Below, piece after piece: positions 18,769-28,099 of a stretch of DNA of 64,000 nucleotides (position 1 is the stretch's first letter; every line of letters starts with the position of its first letter). Origin of the DNA: Emiliania huxleyi CCMP1516 (taxonomy: Eukaryota; Haptophyta; Isochrysidales; Noelaerhabdaceae); contig NW_005198965.1 of the NCBI RefSeq assembly GCF_000372725.1, forward strand, positions 2,682 through 66,681, in the 5' to 3' direction. A program made the translations under genes and the position numbers. The notes under the pieces are model-generated. The model saw nothing but the letters and a program-made list of their open reading frames with translations. It made no database searches and was not told the origin of the DNA.

Positions 18769-20480
18769 ATGGAGCTGGCGAGCTCACGGCTGCCGATCTC
18801 ACAGCTTCTGCTCGCTATAAGCCTCTCCACGACAGACTCCTCTTGGGTTCCTCCGCTACCAACGCGAACCGCCGTGGTCTCGCATCGCCGCTGCGCCGCG
18901 CCGGCAGCGGCCGACAGCGGCAACATCTCCTCCGCGCCTCGTGGTGGCCTCCGGGGCCTCGGCGGCGCGTTGCGCGGTGCGGCGCGCAGTCGCAGCGGCG
19001 CCACCTCCGGCCGAGGCGGCCGGATAGCGGTCGCCGGCGGGCTGCTCGCCGCGCTCGGGCTCGGCGGCGGCGCCGTCGCCGCCCGCCGGGCCTCACGTCC
19101 GCTGCCGGTGGTGCTGGTGCACGGCATCCTCGACTGCTCGGAGAACATGTACCAGGTCGAGGCGTGGGTGCGCGCCTCGCTAGGCCGCGGCGGCCACGTC
19201 CTCAACGTCGAGATTGGCAACGGCGTCGTCGACTCGATAGCGCGGCCGATGGACTGGCAGCTGCAGGAGCTGGCGGCGGCGATCCGGGCCGACCCGGCGC
19301 TGGCGGAGGGGTTCAACATGATTGGGTACTCGCAGGGCGCGCTCCTCGCTCGCGGCTACGTGCAGCGGTACAACTTGCCGCGCGTCTCGACGCTCGTCAG
19401 CTGGGTGGGGCCGCAGGCGGGCGACTCACCGCCACACACACAGCGGCCAGACGCCACACGCACACCACGCACACCACGTTCACGCACACAAGCACGCACA
19501 AGCACACACGCACACACACACGCACACGCACGCACACGCACACGCACACGCACACACGCACACGCACAAGCACACACGTACACACGCACACACACACACG
19601 CACACCAGCACCCCGGCGCGTCCCTCTGTCGCCTTGCCCTCAACCTTCTCGGCGCCTCTCCTTGTCTTCCGCAGGCGGGCCAGTTCGGTGTGCCTGCGTG
19701 GGACGAGATGATCGGCCACATCAACAAGATCACCTCCGCGATGTGGTATACGCCCGCCATCCAGGAGCGAGCCCCTCCCGTGAGTCGATCGCTGTGTGGC
19801 GCACCCACAGCCCTGACGAGGCGTGACGAGGCGTGCCGCCGCCTCAGGAGCGCGTCTCGTTCGCAAACTACTGGCGCGACCCGATGCGGCTCGACACCTA
19901 CCGCTCCAACTCGGCCTTCCTCGCAGACCTCAACAACGAGGCGCGCAGCAACTCGCCCACTGACACGCTGACCACCGACCCCGCCCCTACCCGCGCCCCT
20001 CAACAATGAACTGCCTCGCACTCGCCCTCGCCCTCGCCCTCGCCCTGGTCCTCGCCCTGGCCCTGCCCCTACCCCCCCCCTCCTCCCGCAACAGGTTCCC
20101 GGCCGGCGGAACGAGAGCTATGCGACGAACCTCGCCTCGCTCGACGCCTTCGTGCTCCTCCCCTCCACCGCCTCGACCGCCTCTGCTCGGCCCACTCATC
20201 CCTCCGATCCAGCCGCAGGTGCTCGTCTCCTCCACCATCGACTCGATCATCGTCCCGCGCGAGTCGCAGTGGTCCCGCGCCTCGTCGCCCCGGGCTCGTC
20301 CGCACCCTTCTCCCCCCCCCCCGGATCACCCGCGACGTCTCCCGGCTCAGGTTTGGCTTCTTCGCGCCAAACTCGACCTCGCGCATCGTGCCGCTCCGCC
20401 GCTCGCCGCTCTGGACCGAGGACTGGATCGGACTGCGGCGGCTCGACGCGGCGCGCAGGCTCCACTTTGCGTCGTGCGCG
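18769..20480 (+). CDS. Palmitoyl-protein thioesterase (PPT1-like), 3' end unresolved at gap
   Basis: The N-terminus (18769-19416) has a hydrophobic leader, [15 protein letters not shown], and the nucleophile elbow [14 protein letters not shown]. After the intron 19417-19674 come [15 protein letters not shown] and YTPAIQ. Later exons carry [45 protein letters not shown] (20114 on), [14 protein letters not shown] (20220-20270) and [10 protein letters not shown], then [19 protein letters not shown] to about 20480. Order and spacing match PPT1, a lysosomal enzyme that removes S-palmitoyl groups; the catalytic Ser is in GYSQG. The first intron is GC-AG and is flanked by CCGCAGGCGGGC on both sides. 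The last exon may start at 20579 (acceptor TTTCTAG) and run toward the gap. Confidence 0.8.
19436..19612. repeat. (CA/CG)n microsatellite inside a PPT1 intron
   Basis: About 175 bases of CACACG/CACGCA units fill most of intron 19417-19674. Confidence 0.85.
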
Positions 20481-20578
20481 TGCCACCACCGAGAGGCGTG
20501 GTGTGCCCTGCCGGCCCTGGTGTCACACGCCTCGGCTGCACCTCGGCTGCACCCCCCCCCCCCCCCTTTCTTTCTAGA

Positions 20579-20736
20579 CGCGATACGACATGTGGGTGCC
20601 TCTGCTCCTGCTCACAACCGCCCACGGGCCGCACCGTTCGCCCCCCGGGGGTCGTATCCATGGAGGCTCCAATGCGAGTCGTGGTCAGCCAGGCGTCCCA
20701 ATTCCCATCAATGCTTCGGCGACTCCAAGGCGGTCC
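20579..20736 (+). CDS. Exon or gene start with signal-peptide-like MWVPLLLL, cut by gap
   Basis: ACGCGATACGACATGTG and the following VPLLLL codons match, at 35 of 36 bases, the start of the fibrillin gene on the other strand (27441-27476). A good acceptor (C-run, TTTCTTTCTAG) precedes it. It may be the last PPT1 exon or the first exon of another gene. The 100-N gap at 20737 prevents a decision. Confidence 0.3.
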
Positions 20737-20836
20737 NNNNNNNNNNNNNNNNNNNNNNNNNNNNNNNNNNNNNNNNNNNNNNNNNNNNNNNNNNNNNNNN
20801 NNNNNNNNNNNNNNNNNNNNNNNNNNNNNNNNNNNN
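20737..20836. other. Assembly gap (100 N)
   Basis: Exactly 100 N, the usual code for a gap of unknown length. Reading frames drawn across it are not meaningful. Confidence 0.99.
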
Positions 20837-21199
20837 GGTCAGGTGCCCTCCGAGGGGTGCCGCCTCCAGGTCAGGGACCGTTTCACCAGCAGCCACTTGC
20901 AGCGCCGCCGGCCCGCTCGCCGCCGTCAAGTGCTGGCTGGGCGGCGCGACCGGAGGCGCGTCGGGCGTCGGCGATGACAGCACGGTCGGCTGGAGAGGCG
21001 CCGTACCGGGCGTGCCGGGGGCGCACGCGGCGGCCGTCTCGGCGGCGCACGCGGCCGCCAAAGCGCGCGCCGCCGCGGCGGACGCTCACGCTCGGGCCGC
21101 GGCGGCGGAGCGGAGGGCGAGGGAGCTGGCGGCCGAGGCGAGGGCGCGGGCGGCCGCCGCGCGCGACGCGACGAGGGGGGGGCGGCGCGGGGCAGGCTG
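20837..21199 (+). CDS. Possible C-terminal Ala/Arg-rich coiled-coil segment
   Basis: One frame from the gap to a stop at 21199 is rich in HAAAKARAAAADAHARAAA-type helix. It could be the end of a gene that starts in or before the gap, or compositional bias. No domain was recognised. Confidence 0.2.
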
Positions 21200-21236
21200 A
21201 CGTGCTGTGTGTGAGGCGACCTGGCGACGGGAGGGG

Positions 21237-21432
21237 GTTGCGACCCTACTCTGCGAATATACGTCCTCCAAACGACCTCCAAAAGGGCTGTGATCTGCCC
21301 GTATTCTCCGACCGTATTCCACACGTATTCCAGAGTACGTATTCCAAACGAGGCCCCCAAATGGACGTATGTTCCGAATAAAATTTTCTTCGCTCCTCCG
21401 CGAATAATTGCTACACAGAGTAGGGTTGCGAC
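21237..21432. mobile_element. hAT-like MITE (180 bp) with 8-bp target duplication
   Basis: The element 21245-21424 starts CCTACTCTG and ends CAGAGTAGG (perfect 9-bp terminal inverted repeats). It is flanked on both sides by GTTGCGAC (21237-21244 and 21425-21432). An 8-bp duplication is the hAT hallmark. The element is too short to encode a transposase. Confidence 0.8.
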
Positions 21433-22482
21433 GGACCGACGACCGACGTCACATGCCCCCCCCGCCAGGCTGCAGGCAGGGAGGCACGCGCGTGCTGGAA
21501 GCTGGATCCTGGTGGTACGGGGTGTGGAGGGTGAGTTGACCAGGGGGTTGTGCGCCGGGCCCTCCTGCTCGGCTCCGGCGCGGGGCCCCCCGGAGGCACC
21601 GTGCGCCGCGCCGCAGTGCGGAAACGGGGCTCCGGCGCTCATACTCGCTCATACTACCAACTTCCCGATCTAACCCGGTCTAACAGAGGGCAGATTTGGA
21701 GAGATCTCGAGGAGTACATACAGATAGACCCTCCAACCACCAGAAAACTTCGACCTGATCGGTCGTACTGACCGCCGACTGATCACTCCAGACAGCAGAC
21801 AGGCCGACGTCTGCACGTGGCCGGCCGGGCGAGAGGCTTGACACGATCCGACCCTGCGACCCTGACGCTGCTGCTCTAGCTATCAGCCATGCACTGCTGA
21901 CTGCTGCCACAATGTGCGACCTGTGCTGGCCCACTTGGCGGCCTTCCCGGTCAGTGGTGAGGCGCAGTTCAGAGCTGTCGATGGCGCGATGCCGCACTGG
22001 TCCCACATTGGTGACACGAGACCACCAAGTTTGCCGGTCCAAGAGAGAGGCACCGGCGCTGTCCTCACCTGAGAAGGTGCGTGGTCCCTCTTGACTGCCC
22101 ATGCGCGCGAGGCTGTGTAGGCATAGCCTCGAGAGTGCCAGCAGCCAATCCGAGGTGACGCGCATTGCGTCAGAAGCGTGCACGCGCTGGAAGGACACCT
22201 TCCTACTGGCCGTACGATCAGGTCGTCACTGAATGCTTGATACTAAGGCCGCGAGCTATGCAGGTGATCAATTGTGCATCATGGCACGGTCAGCTGCGCC
22301 GACAGGCTGTCGCAAGGCGTGATAGCATGGCCGCAAGTACGCCGAATTCCCATGAAACAAGTAAAAATCTCGAAAAAAGAAAAAAAAACTCCAAAAAAAT
22401 CGGCGCCTGCGGCGGGCCATGGGACCCCATCTCCCCCCCGCATGGACACCCTCTGGGGCCCCCGCGCCGGCCCAGAGAGCCG
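21433..22482. other. Repeat-rich intergenic region
   Basis: The stretch GGTTGTGCGCC..GCCCTCCTGCTCGGCTCC (21545-21585) recurs at 55433-55465. Several open frames on both strands have no recognisable domain. No gene is supported. Confidence 0.4.
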
Positions 22483-22701
22483 GTAGACAAGTCTTGTCAT
22501 CAACAGAGTAGATGGATCTGACCTCGCTCCTCGGGGCCGATGTGACCAAGCGCTGGTGGCGTGGTTTGACCTCACACCCATGGTCTCACAGTGTGCCGGC
22601 AGTCGCCGAGCAGTGTCGCTCACACAAGCCGCAGCACAAGTGACTGAGGGCCAGTGAGGGCGAGCCCATCGCTGTCACAGCTGTAGCAGCCGCACAGTAG
22701 G
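22483..22701. repeat. 219-bp dispersed repeat, copy 1
   Basis: Matches 55471-55681 in direct orientation at about 95 percent by eye, from TAGACAAGT.TTGTCATCAA to CCGCACAGTAGG. In both copies the block follows the GCCCTCCTGCTCGG sequence, at different distances, so the original element may be larger. Confidence 0.8.
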
Positions 22702-22888
22702 TTTCGCCTCAGATTTTGCCCCAAACCAGCTCTCAGACTCAGGGAAACTCGAGAGTTGCCAGAATGGAGCAGGAATGGAGCACCAAACACCCTCTTCCCT
22801 GTGGTTTCCCTGGAAACTTCCGGAAACTCAAAGTGCTGGGGACCCTCTGGTTTCCCTCTGGGTTGCCGGAAACTCTCGAGCGGGCTTC

Positions 22889-22951
22889 ACCCCGCACGCC
22901 GCGGGCTTCACCCCGCACGCCACGGGCTTCACCCCGCACGCCGCGGAGCTC
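22889..22951. repeat. 21-bp tandem repeat, three copies
   Basis: GCGGGCTTCACCCCGCACGCC (or ACGGGC variant) is repeated three times in a row. Confidence 0.8.
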
Positions 22952-23029
22952 GAGGCTCCGAGCTCTCCGTCCCTCCGAGCCCTTGGAGCACCTGGAGTGC
23001 AGTCGGCAGCGGCGCGGTGCGCAGCCCCT

Positions 23030-23240
23030 CAACCGCGCAGACTCCTCCACCGCCCGCTCTCCCTGTGCTGCACTCGGTACAGCAGGGATTGTCCCACAAA
23101 AGGGTTCGACGCCAAAAAACCAAAATGGAGATGCCAACCGCGCAGACTCCTCCACCGCCCGCTCTCCCTGTGCTGCACTCGGTACAGCAGGGATTGTCCC
23201 ACAAAAGGGTTCGACGCCAAAAAACCAAAATGGAGATGCC
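23030..23240. repeat. 105-bp tandem duplication that copies the 3' end of the tRNA-Ala gene
   Basis: Units 23030-23134 and 23135-23239 are identical by eye. Each ends CCAAAATGGAGATGCC. In the second unit this sequence is the 3' acceptor strand and downstream flank of tRNA-Ala (minus strand). In the first unit the tRNA body is missing. Confidence 0.85.
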
Positions 23241-23303
23241 GGGCTTCGATCCCGGTACCTCTCGCATGCGAAGCGAGCGATCTGCCAATTGATCTACATC
23301 CCC
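23231..23303 (-). tRNA. tRNA-Ala (anticodon CGC)
   Basis: 73 nt on the minus strand. The acceptor stem GGGGATG pairs with CATCTCC. The anticodon arm is CTCGC-TTCGCAT-GCGAG, with U33 and anticodon CGC (reads GCG). The T-arm is CCGGG-ATCGAAG-CCCGG, close to the B-box GGTTCGAATCC family but with an atypical T-loop start. No intron. GCG codons are frequent in this GC-rich genome. Confidence 0.9.
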
Positions 23304-24408
23304 GTGCCTCGACGAGGCATTCGGTGTGGAAGAGAGCCGGAGGGCGGCAGCCTATATAGCTAAAAATTGGTGAAAGAGAATTTGGAGGTGAGAGAGAAAT
23401 GATGTTTTAAGAGAGATTGATGAAGTGTTGGGAGGGGGGGTGGAAGGGGGGAGTGGTTTTGAGTGATGTGTATATATTATTAAAGGTGTGAGAGAGAGAT
23501 TTTTAGAGATAGGGTTACGTTAGGGTTAGATATGGTGAAATTGAGAACGGAGGAATGTGTTTTGACGTAGCCGTGGCCGTTCTTGTGGTCGAAGGGTTGG
23601 CCGGGTTGCCCGCGGCTTGAGGCGTTGCCAACGCCCGTCGAGGAGGTCTTGAGGAGGGGCGTCCAGAGCTTGACTTCATTCACCTCATCGCATCCTCCCG
23701 GGCCAGCGTGGGGTTCCGCGAGGTCGACCTTGTACCCCTCGTTGTACTGCCGAGTGGAGCTCTTGTTTCTCCTTGTCACCGTGCACGACCGGCGCGTTGG
23801 CCGGGGCGCGCATCGCGTCCGCCCAGGCGGCGAGGACGCCGTCGTGGGGCCGCCGGTGGTGGGCCTTGTTGTAAAGGTAGTCGCCGAAGAAATCGACTGG
23901 CATGCCCCGCTCGAGCGCGACCCGAAGGGTGGGAAGCGCCGCGGAGAGCCAAAGGCCGAGCTTTGTTTTGAAGGGTGTGTGGCAGCCACGCTGGCTGTGT
24001 GTATTGTGAGCTTGTTTGTGTCTGTGTCAAACGTGCGTGTCGTCATCATCTGTCCAGCGTCCACCCATACCGCGTTGGTGTCCACCCCCCTAGGGGTCCA
24101 GGGCTCTCTAGCCCGTAGCCCGATGCCAATCATCCCGCGACCATAGCCCCTCCCGCAGCCGCAGCCGTAGCCGCAGCCCCAACTCTTGCTGCTCTTCTAG
24201 TGTCGGGTAGTGACCCGGGCCCCGGGGTGAGGGGATGGAGATCTCATGGATTGTGAAGATCCTTCACACCAAGATCGTGCACAGGGCGGGGACACATGTC
24301 TCCCTAAATCCCATCTCGTCTCAGAGTTTGACCGTTTTTATTTATTTATTTATTTAGTTACCGCTGACCGGACAGGTTCCACACCTCTCGGCGAGCGTAA
24401 ACAGTGAG
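23304..24408. other. Intergenic region with weak coding signal and a dispersed repeat
   Basis: 23350-23545 is A/G-rich (GAGAGAGATTTTTAGAGATAGGGTTACG). At 24047-24082 the sequence CTGTCCAGCGTCCACCCATACCGCG lies inverted relative to 50488-50526, and part of it recurs at 49518-49538. A minus-strand frame at 23690-23970 reads KLGLWLSAALPTL and GMPVDFFGDYLYNKAHH. It may be an exon or a gene relic, but no family was recognised. Confidence 0.4.
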
Positions 24409-25869
24409 TCACACCCTCGCAGCACCGCCGCGCGGGCGCGCCTCGAGCTCCTCCGGCCGCGGTATCGACGCGCACCGAAACGACTCCCGCGACCAGCCGC
24501 CGCCGGGCAGCGCATCGGGGAAGCAGCTCGAGGCGCACTTGGTGTGGAGGCGCCGCTGGTCGAAGCCGACGCCGGCAGCGGCGCTGCGGTTGGCCTCCTG
24601 CAGCTCCCCGCGCGAGGCGCCCGGGGGCGGCTGGTGGCCGTTGAGGAAGTGGGGCATGAGGCCGGGCAGGCCGCGCCGCCGGTAGGGCCTCGAGAAGAAG
24701 TCGCCGTTGCGCGCGCCGCACGTGACGGCCGCGGTGCGGTTCGCGTCGCAGCGGAAGAGGTGGGGGTGGCGGCCGCACATGACCCCCTCGTCGGTCGGGC
24801 GCAGCGCCTCGCACTCGGCGCGGCGCAGCCAGATGATCTCCGTCCGCGCCTCGCCGTTGACAAAGTCGCGGTTGCCGGGCACCTGCAGCGTGTCGATCCC
24901 GTCGAGCCTGGTCGACGGCGCGCCGCAGCTGGCCGGGCGCACCGCGCGCGCGGCCCTCGCGCAGGCGGGCTGCGTCGCGACCGCCGCCGCGAGGCGGGAG
25001 GCTGGCCCGGCGCAGCAGCGGCCGAGGAGCTGCGCCTCCTGCAGCAGCCGCTGCGCCGTCGAGACGCGCGGGACGACGAGGGTGCGGCCGAGGTTGATCG
25101 ACAGGCCCGAGCCGGCGGCGTAGTAGAGGAACATGGCGTGCGTCGTCTCGTCGCGATCGTCCGCCCACGGGCAGTGCGTCACCTCGACCCACGAGCCGTT
25201 TGGGAAGGGCCGCTCGGGCCGCGCCGGCCGCACCCACAGCGTGTCGAGCGGAGAGTGCTCGCTCACCGCGTGCGCCCAGTAAAAGGGCTGGCGCGGAGGG
25301 CGCGCCGTCTTGTGGCACACGCCCACCCGCGCCACGCTGCGCACCGCCGCGTCGGAGAGCAGGCGCAGGTACACCACCCGCAGCGCGTGCAAGTCCACGC
25401 GGCCGGGTGCGCCGTACACCGCGGTCGAGTAGGCGCCCTGGATGTCGTGCAGGGCCGCGGCGGTGACGGTGCGCTGCCGCACGAGCTCCTCGGCCGGGCT
25501 GCGCGTTTTGACGAAGGACGCGTAGGCGATCGCGCGGCTGCGGTAGTGACGGTGCGCTGCGATCACGCGAAGGTGGTGGTAGTCGACGTCCGTGTAGTCG
25601 CAGGCGGCGCAGAGCGAACAGAAGCTCACGAGCCTCGCGGAGCGAGAGCCCCTGCGCTGCGCGTCCCGGTACACTGTAAAGAAGCGGCAGTCGGCGCGGG
25701 CCGAGCAAGCGGCGCGGCAGGCCGCCTCCGACGCGGCAAAGTGGACGAGCATGCCAGTCCACGAGGCGGGGCGGGTCTTGCAGCATGGCTCGGTGGCGTT
25801 GGGCAGAGGCAGGAACGAGGACGGAGGAGCCGGGGATTGCGGAGAGGCGCGGCGGCTCGAGCGCTGCAT
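24409..25869 (-). CDS. Cysteine-containing lineage-specific protein with PAN/apple-like N-terminus
   Basis: A 486-residue open frame. The first 120 residues resemble an apple/PAN module (CCKTRPASWTGM, EAACRAACSARADCRFFTVYRDAQ, CSLCAACDYTDVDY). The rest has WVEVTHCPWADDRDETTHAMF and YYAAGSGLSINLGRTLVVPR, several Cys, and DGIDTLQVPGNRDFVNGEAR. I recognise no enzyme family in the C-terminal part. It looks like an extracellular protein, but no signal peptide is evident at this ATG, so the true start may be in an upstream exon. The frame ends 18 bases after the RPEELEARPRGG stretch. Confidence 0.55.
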   Translation of the reverse strand: MQRSSRRASPQSPAPPSSFLPLPNATEPCCKTRPASWTGMLVHFAASEAACRAACSARADCRFFTVYRDAQRRGSRSARLVSFCSLCAACDYTDVDYHHLRVIAAHRHYRSRAIAYASFVKTRSPAEELVRQRTVTAAALHDIQGAYSTAVYGAPGRVDLHALRVVYLRLLSDAAVRSVARVGVCHKTARPPRQPFYWAHAVSEHSPLDTLWVRPARPERPFPNGSWVEVTHCPWADDRDETTHAMFLYYAAGSGLSINLGRTLVVPRVSTAQRLLQEAQLLGRCCAGPASRLAAAVATQPACARAARAVRPASCGAPSTRLDGIDTLQVPGNRDFVNGEARTEIIWLRRAECEALRPTDEGVMCGRHPHLFRCDANRTAAVTCGARNGDFFSRPYRRRGLPGLMPHFLNGHQPPPGASRGELQEANRSAAAGVGFDQRRLHTKCASSCFPDALPGGGWSRESFRCASIPRPEELEARPRGGAARV

Positions 25870-25914
25870 GGAGGAGGAGCGCGGCGGGTGTGTGTCGCCT
25901 CACCGGGAGGGAAG

Positions 25915-26030
25915 CGGTCGCGGCGTGCAGCGGAGCTGAGTCTGCGGTGTGCAGCGGAGCTGAGTCTGCGGCGTGCAGCGGAGCTGAGTCTGCGGCGCGC
26001 AGCGGAGCTGCTGGGCGCGGCGTGCAGCGG
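25915..26030. repeat. 24-bp tandem repeat (GCAGCGGAGCTGAGTCTGCGGYGT), about four copies
   Basis: Just upstream of the minus-strand gene. If translated on the minus strand it would encode an 8-residue ADSAPLHA repeat. A second short repeat (CTCCGCTCGGCCC..CGCCG) lies at 26218-26285. Confidence 0.75.
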
Positions 26031-26819
26031 CAGCTTCGCAAAGAGGCCAAGCTCAGCCGAGATTTTCTTTATATCCGCATGTGAAGAATGTCTATGCCCC
26101 GCCAAAGGTGTCGGGTGTCGGCAAAAAAGAATTTGTCGGTCCAGTCGCCGTGTCTCGGCACTCAACATCGGTTCCGCGAACAAACGACCGCATCGGGGTG
26201 ACGGCATCTCGCCATGCTCTCTCCGCTCGGCCCACGCCGCTCTCCGCTCGGCCCCCGCCGGTCTCCGCTCGGCGAACGCCGCTCTGTTGAAACAGTGGCT
26301 AAGAAGTCGTCTCTCGGCAACCGCCGCTCCCGCCAACGCGGCTCGACCGTCACCTCGGAGCTGCTCGAGACAGTGCAGCACGAGCTCCGGGTCGAGAAGG
26401 AGCGGCAGGACAAGGAGCTTTGCGCCTGGGGAAGAGGGCTCGACTGGCGCCCGTGGGAGGCGATGGCCCCCGCGTCGGTCGAATGCGGAGTGTTCTCGCT
26501 TGACCTCTGAACCGAACCATCGTCCGGCATCTGCTCGTCGTGGTGTGCCGCTGGTTTGTGACAGGACATCGCGCTGCGATGTGACTGATGATGGAGATAG
26601 AATGCATGTTGTTGAGTCCAGGCAGTGACTGGTGGTGTCTCAGGATGTGGAGTGAAGATCCATCCCACATGCAAGATCGTGTGTGTGTATATGCGCGGCA
26701 GCCGGAAGCTGGGACCCCAGAGGGTCCCGCGAGAGGGACACACCACCAACGCGAATCCGAACAGGTGACGAGAGATGCGCCACCCTTGTGAGCACGCCGG
26801 CCACGCCACAGAGACGTTT
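26031..26819. other. Intergenic region
   Basis: Apart from the CTCCGCTCGG repeat near 26218-26285, no recognisable feature. A short open frame near 26214-26510 has Arg/Ser-rich content without a domain. Confidence 0.35.
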
Positions 26820-27464
26820 TCAGACCCGCGACGGCCCGTCTCTCACGAGGACGAACAGGTTGCCCTTGTCACCGCGCGAGACGCGCAGCGTGTCGTCGAG
26901 GTAGGTCGTCTCGAGCACGCCCTTGGCCGCGGCGGGTGCAGGTATCCGGAGCCAGCCGATGCCAAAGCGCAAGAACTGCACGTCCACAGTTCGCCCGTCG
27001 TCCCGCGGCGTGAGCCTGGCACGAACCATGTTTTTGAGGAGCCCGAGCAGCACCCACTCCTCGTTCTTCGCCGCGAGCTGACGGGCATCGATCGACTGCA
27101 AGATCCTCTTGTACCGCGGCCGGAACGGGCGGGGCCGAGTCGTGCCCAGGATGGAGTCGGAAGTGGTGTAGATGAGGCGCCAGCAGCCGGTGAGCAGGTC
27201 TGGCGCCTCGAGTGGCTTCGGCGTCGGATTGAGTGGCTCGATCTGCTCAATCGCCTCCAGCACGGAGGGTCGAAACTCGGCGATGCGCCCCATGTCTGCG
27301 ACGGTGCACGCGTCGATGAGGGCCGCCTTGGCGTCGCCGAGCATTGACTGGTACTCGGACGCCTGTGCTGCCACGGCGCGCAGTGGAGCCGCAGCGGATC
27401 GACCGGCGGCGGCGCGAACGGCGAACCCGCTGGCGGTGTGGAGCAGGAGCAGAGGCACACACAT
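26820..27464 (-). CDS. Fibrillin / plastid-lipid-associated protein (PAP)
   Basis: A 214-residue single exon. The leader MCVPLLLLHTASGFAVRAAA is a signal peptide with an ASGF-A-like cleavage site, as seen before transit peptides of secondary plastids. The mature part has AKAALIDACTVADMGRIAEF, LLTGCWRLIYTTSDSILGT, VDVQFLRFGIGWLRIPAP and LETTYLDDTLRVSRGDKGN-LFVLVRD. The W-RL-YTTS motif and the C-terminal TYLDD..R-RGD...FVL motif define PAP/fibrillin. These proteins coat plastoglobules and thylakoids and carry lipids. The ATG at 27464 lies 36 codons inside a longer open frame; the leader favours it. Confidence 0.85.
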   Translation of the reverse strand: MCVPLLLLHTASGFAVRAAAGRSAAAPLRAVAAQASEYQSMLGDAKAALIDACTVADMGRIAEFRPSVLEAIEQIEPLNPTPKPLEAPDLLTGCWRLIYTTSDSILGTTRPRPFRPRYKRILQSIDARQLAAKNEEWVLLGLLKNMVRARLTPRDDGRTVDVQFLRFGIGWLRIPAPAAAKGVLETTYLDDTLRVSRGDKGNLFVLVRDGPSRV

Positions 27465-27544
27465 GTCGTATCGCGTATCGGAAGCGCCTCCCGCAGTCAG
27501 TGTGGGAGAGAAAAATTCTGGCAGCGCAGCACAGCACGACAAGG

Positions 27545-27745
27545 GTGGGCGACGGCTAGCGCACCACACCCCTCTCCTTAAAATCCCTGTGTGGTGGCGG
27601 CGTGCCGTCCTCCCATCCCTCCCTAACCCTGGGTCGTCTGCCTCTTCCTATCTCTCTTCGCACTCAAAGAAAGAAAGAAAGAAAGAAAACGGACAACGCA
27701 AGGGAGGGATGGGAGGACGGCACGCCGCCACCACACAGGGATTGT
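27545..27745. repeat. Foldback of the GGCACGCCGCCACCACACAGGG element (inverted pair)
   Basis: Two arms face each other: 27570-27630 (AATCCCTGTGTGGTGGCGGC, GTCCTCCCATCCCTCCCT) and 27702-27745 (its reverse complement). They are separated by about 70 bases with an AAAGAAAG run. The left arm also carries GGGTGGGCGACGGCTAGCGC, which is seen at 44755-44775 in the other orientation. Confidence 0.75.
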
Positions 27746-27857
27746 AGGCAGGGGGCTTGCAGAATTCTTTGTGGTGCTAGTTCGTGCCAGTCTGCTAATA
27801 AATAAATAAATAGAGCAGTCATCTCCAGGGAGAGATGGGCGACGCACACGAACACAG

Positions 27858-27932
27858 AGGGACAGTGCGCACCCCGCCCCGCTCGCAGGGCGTGCATCAC
27901 GCAGGTGGACTGTATGACTCCTCGGGTTTCTG
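27858..27932. repeat. Dispersed repeat (GCGCACCCCGCCCCGCTCGC...GGTGGACTGT), copy 1
   Basis: Matches 35166-35242 with few differences. The rest of 27746-28080 has no gene. Confidence 0.65.
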
Positions 27933-28080
27933 GGACTCAGAGGTGTGCTAGTCGCTATTCTCCGACAATTCCGACATATCTGACGGGCAGTTCGGGCTCG
28001 AGCGGTCGCGGTCGCGGCCAGCGCGTGAGGCCTGGCTAGGGTTGCCGGGCAGTCTGCTGTGAGAGGGGCTTGTGTGCGTA

Positions 28081-28089
28081 GAATTCTTT
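28081..28089 (+). promoter_or_regulatory. GAATTCTTT motif upstream of the 28100 gene
   Basis: Lies 11 bases before the ATG at 28100. Part of the recurring GAATTCTTT/AAATTCTTT series. Confidence 0.3.
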
Positions 28090-28099
28090 GTGCAAGAAG

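Noticed and set aside
19356-20021. Long open frames of VCVRV/HTRTHT composition on both strands
   Set aside because: They translate the CA/CG microsatellite in a PPT1 intron.
20006-21381. Frames running across the N gap
   Set aside because: The gap length is unknown, so the joint frame is arbitrary.
24544-26628. 694-residue open frame on the plus strand
   Set aside because: It is the antisense shadow of the minus-strand Cys-rich protein. GC bias keeps several frames open, and it shows no domain.
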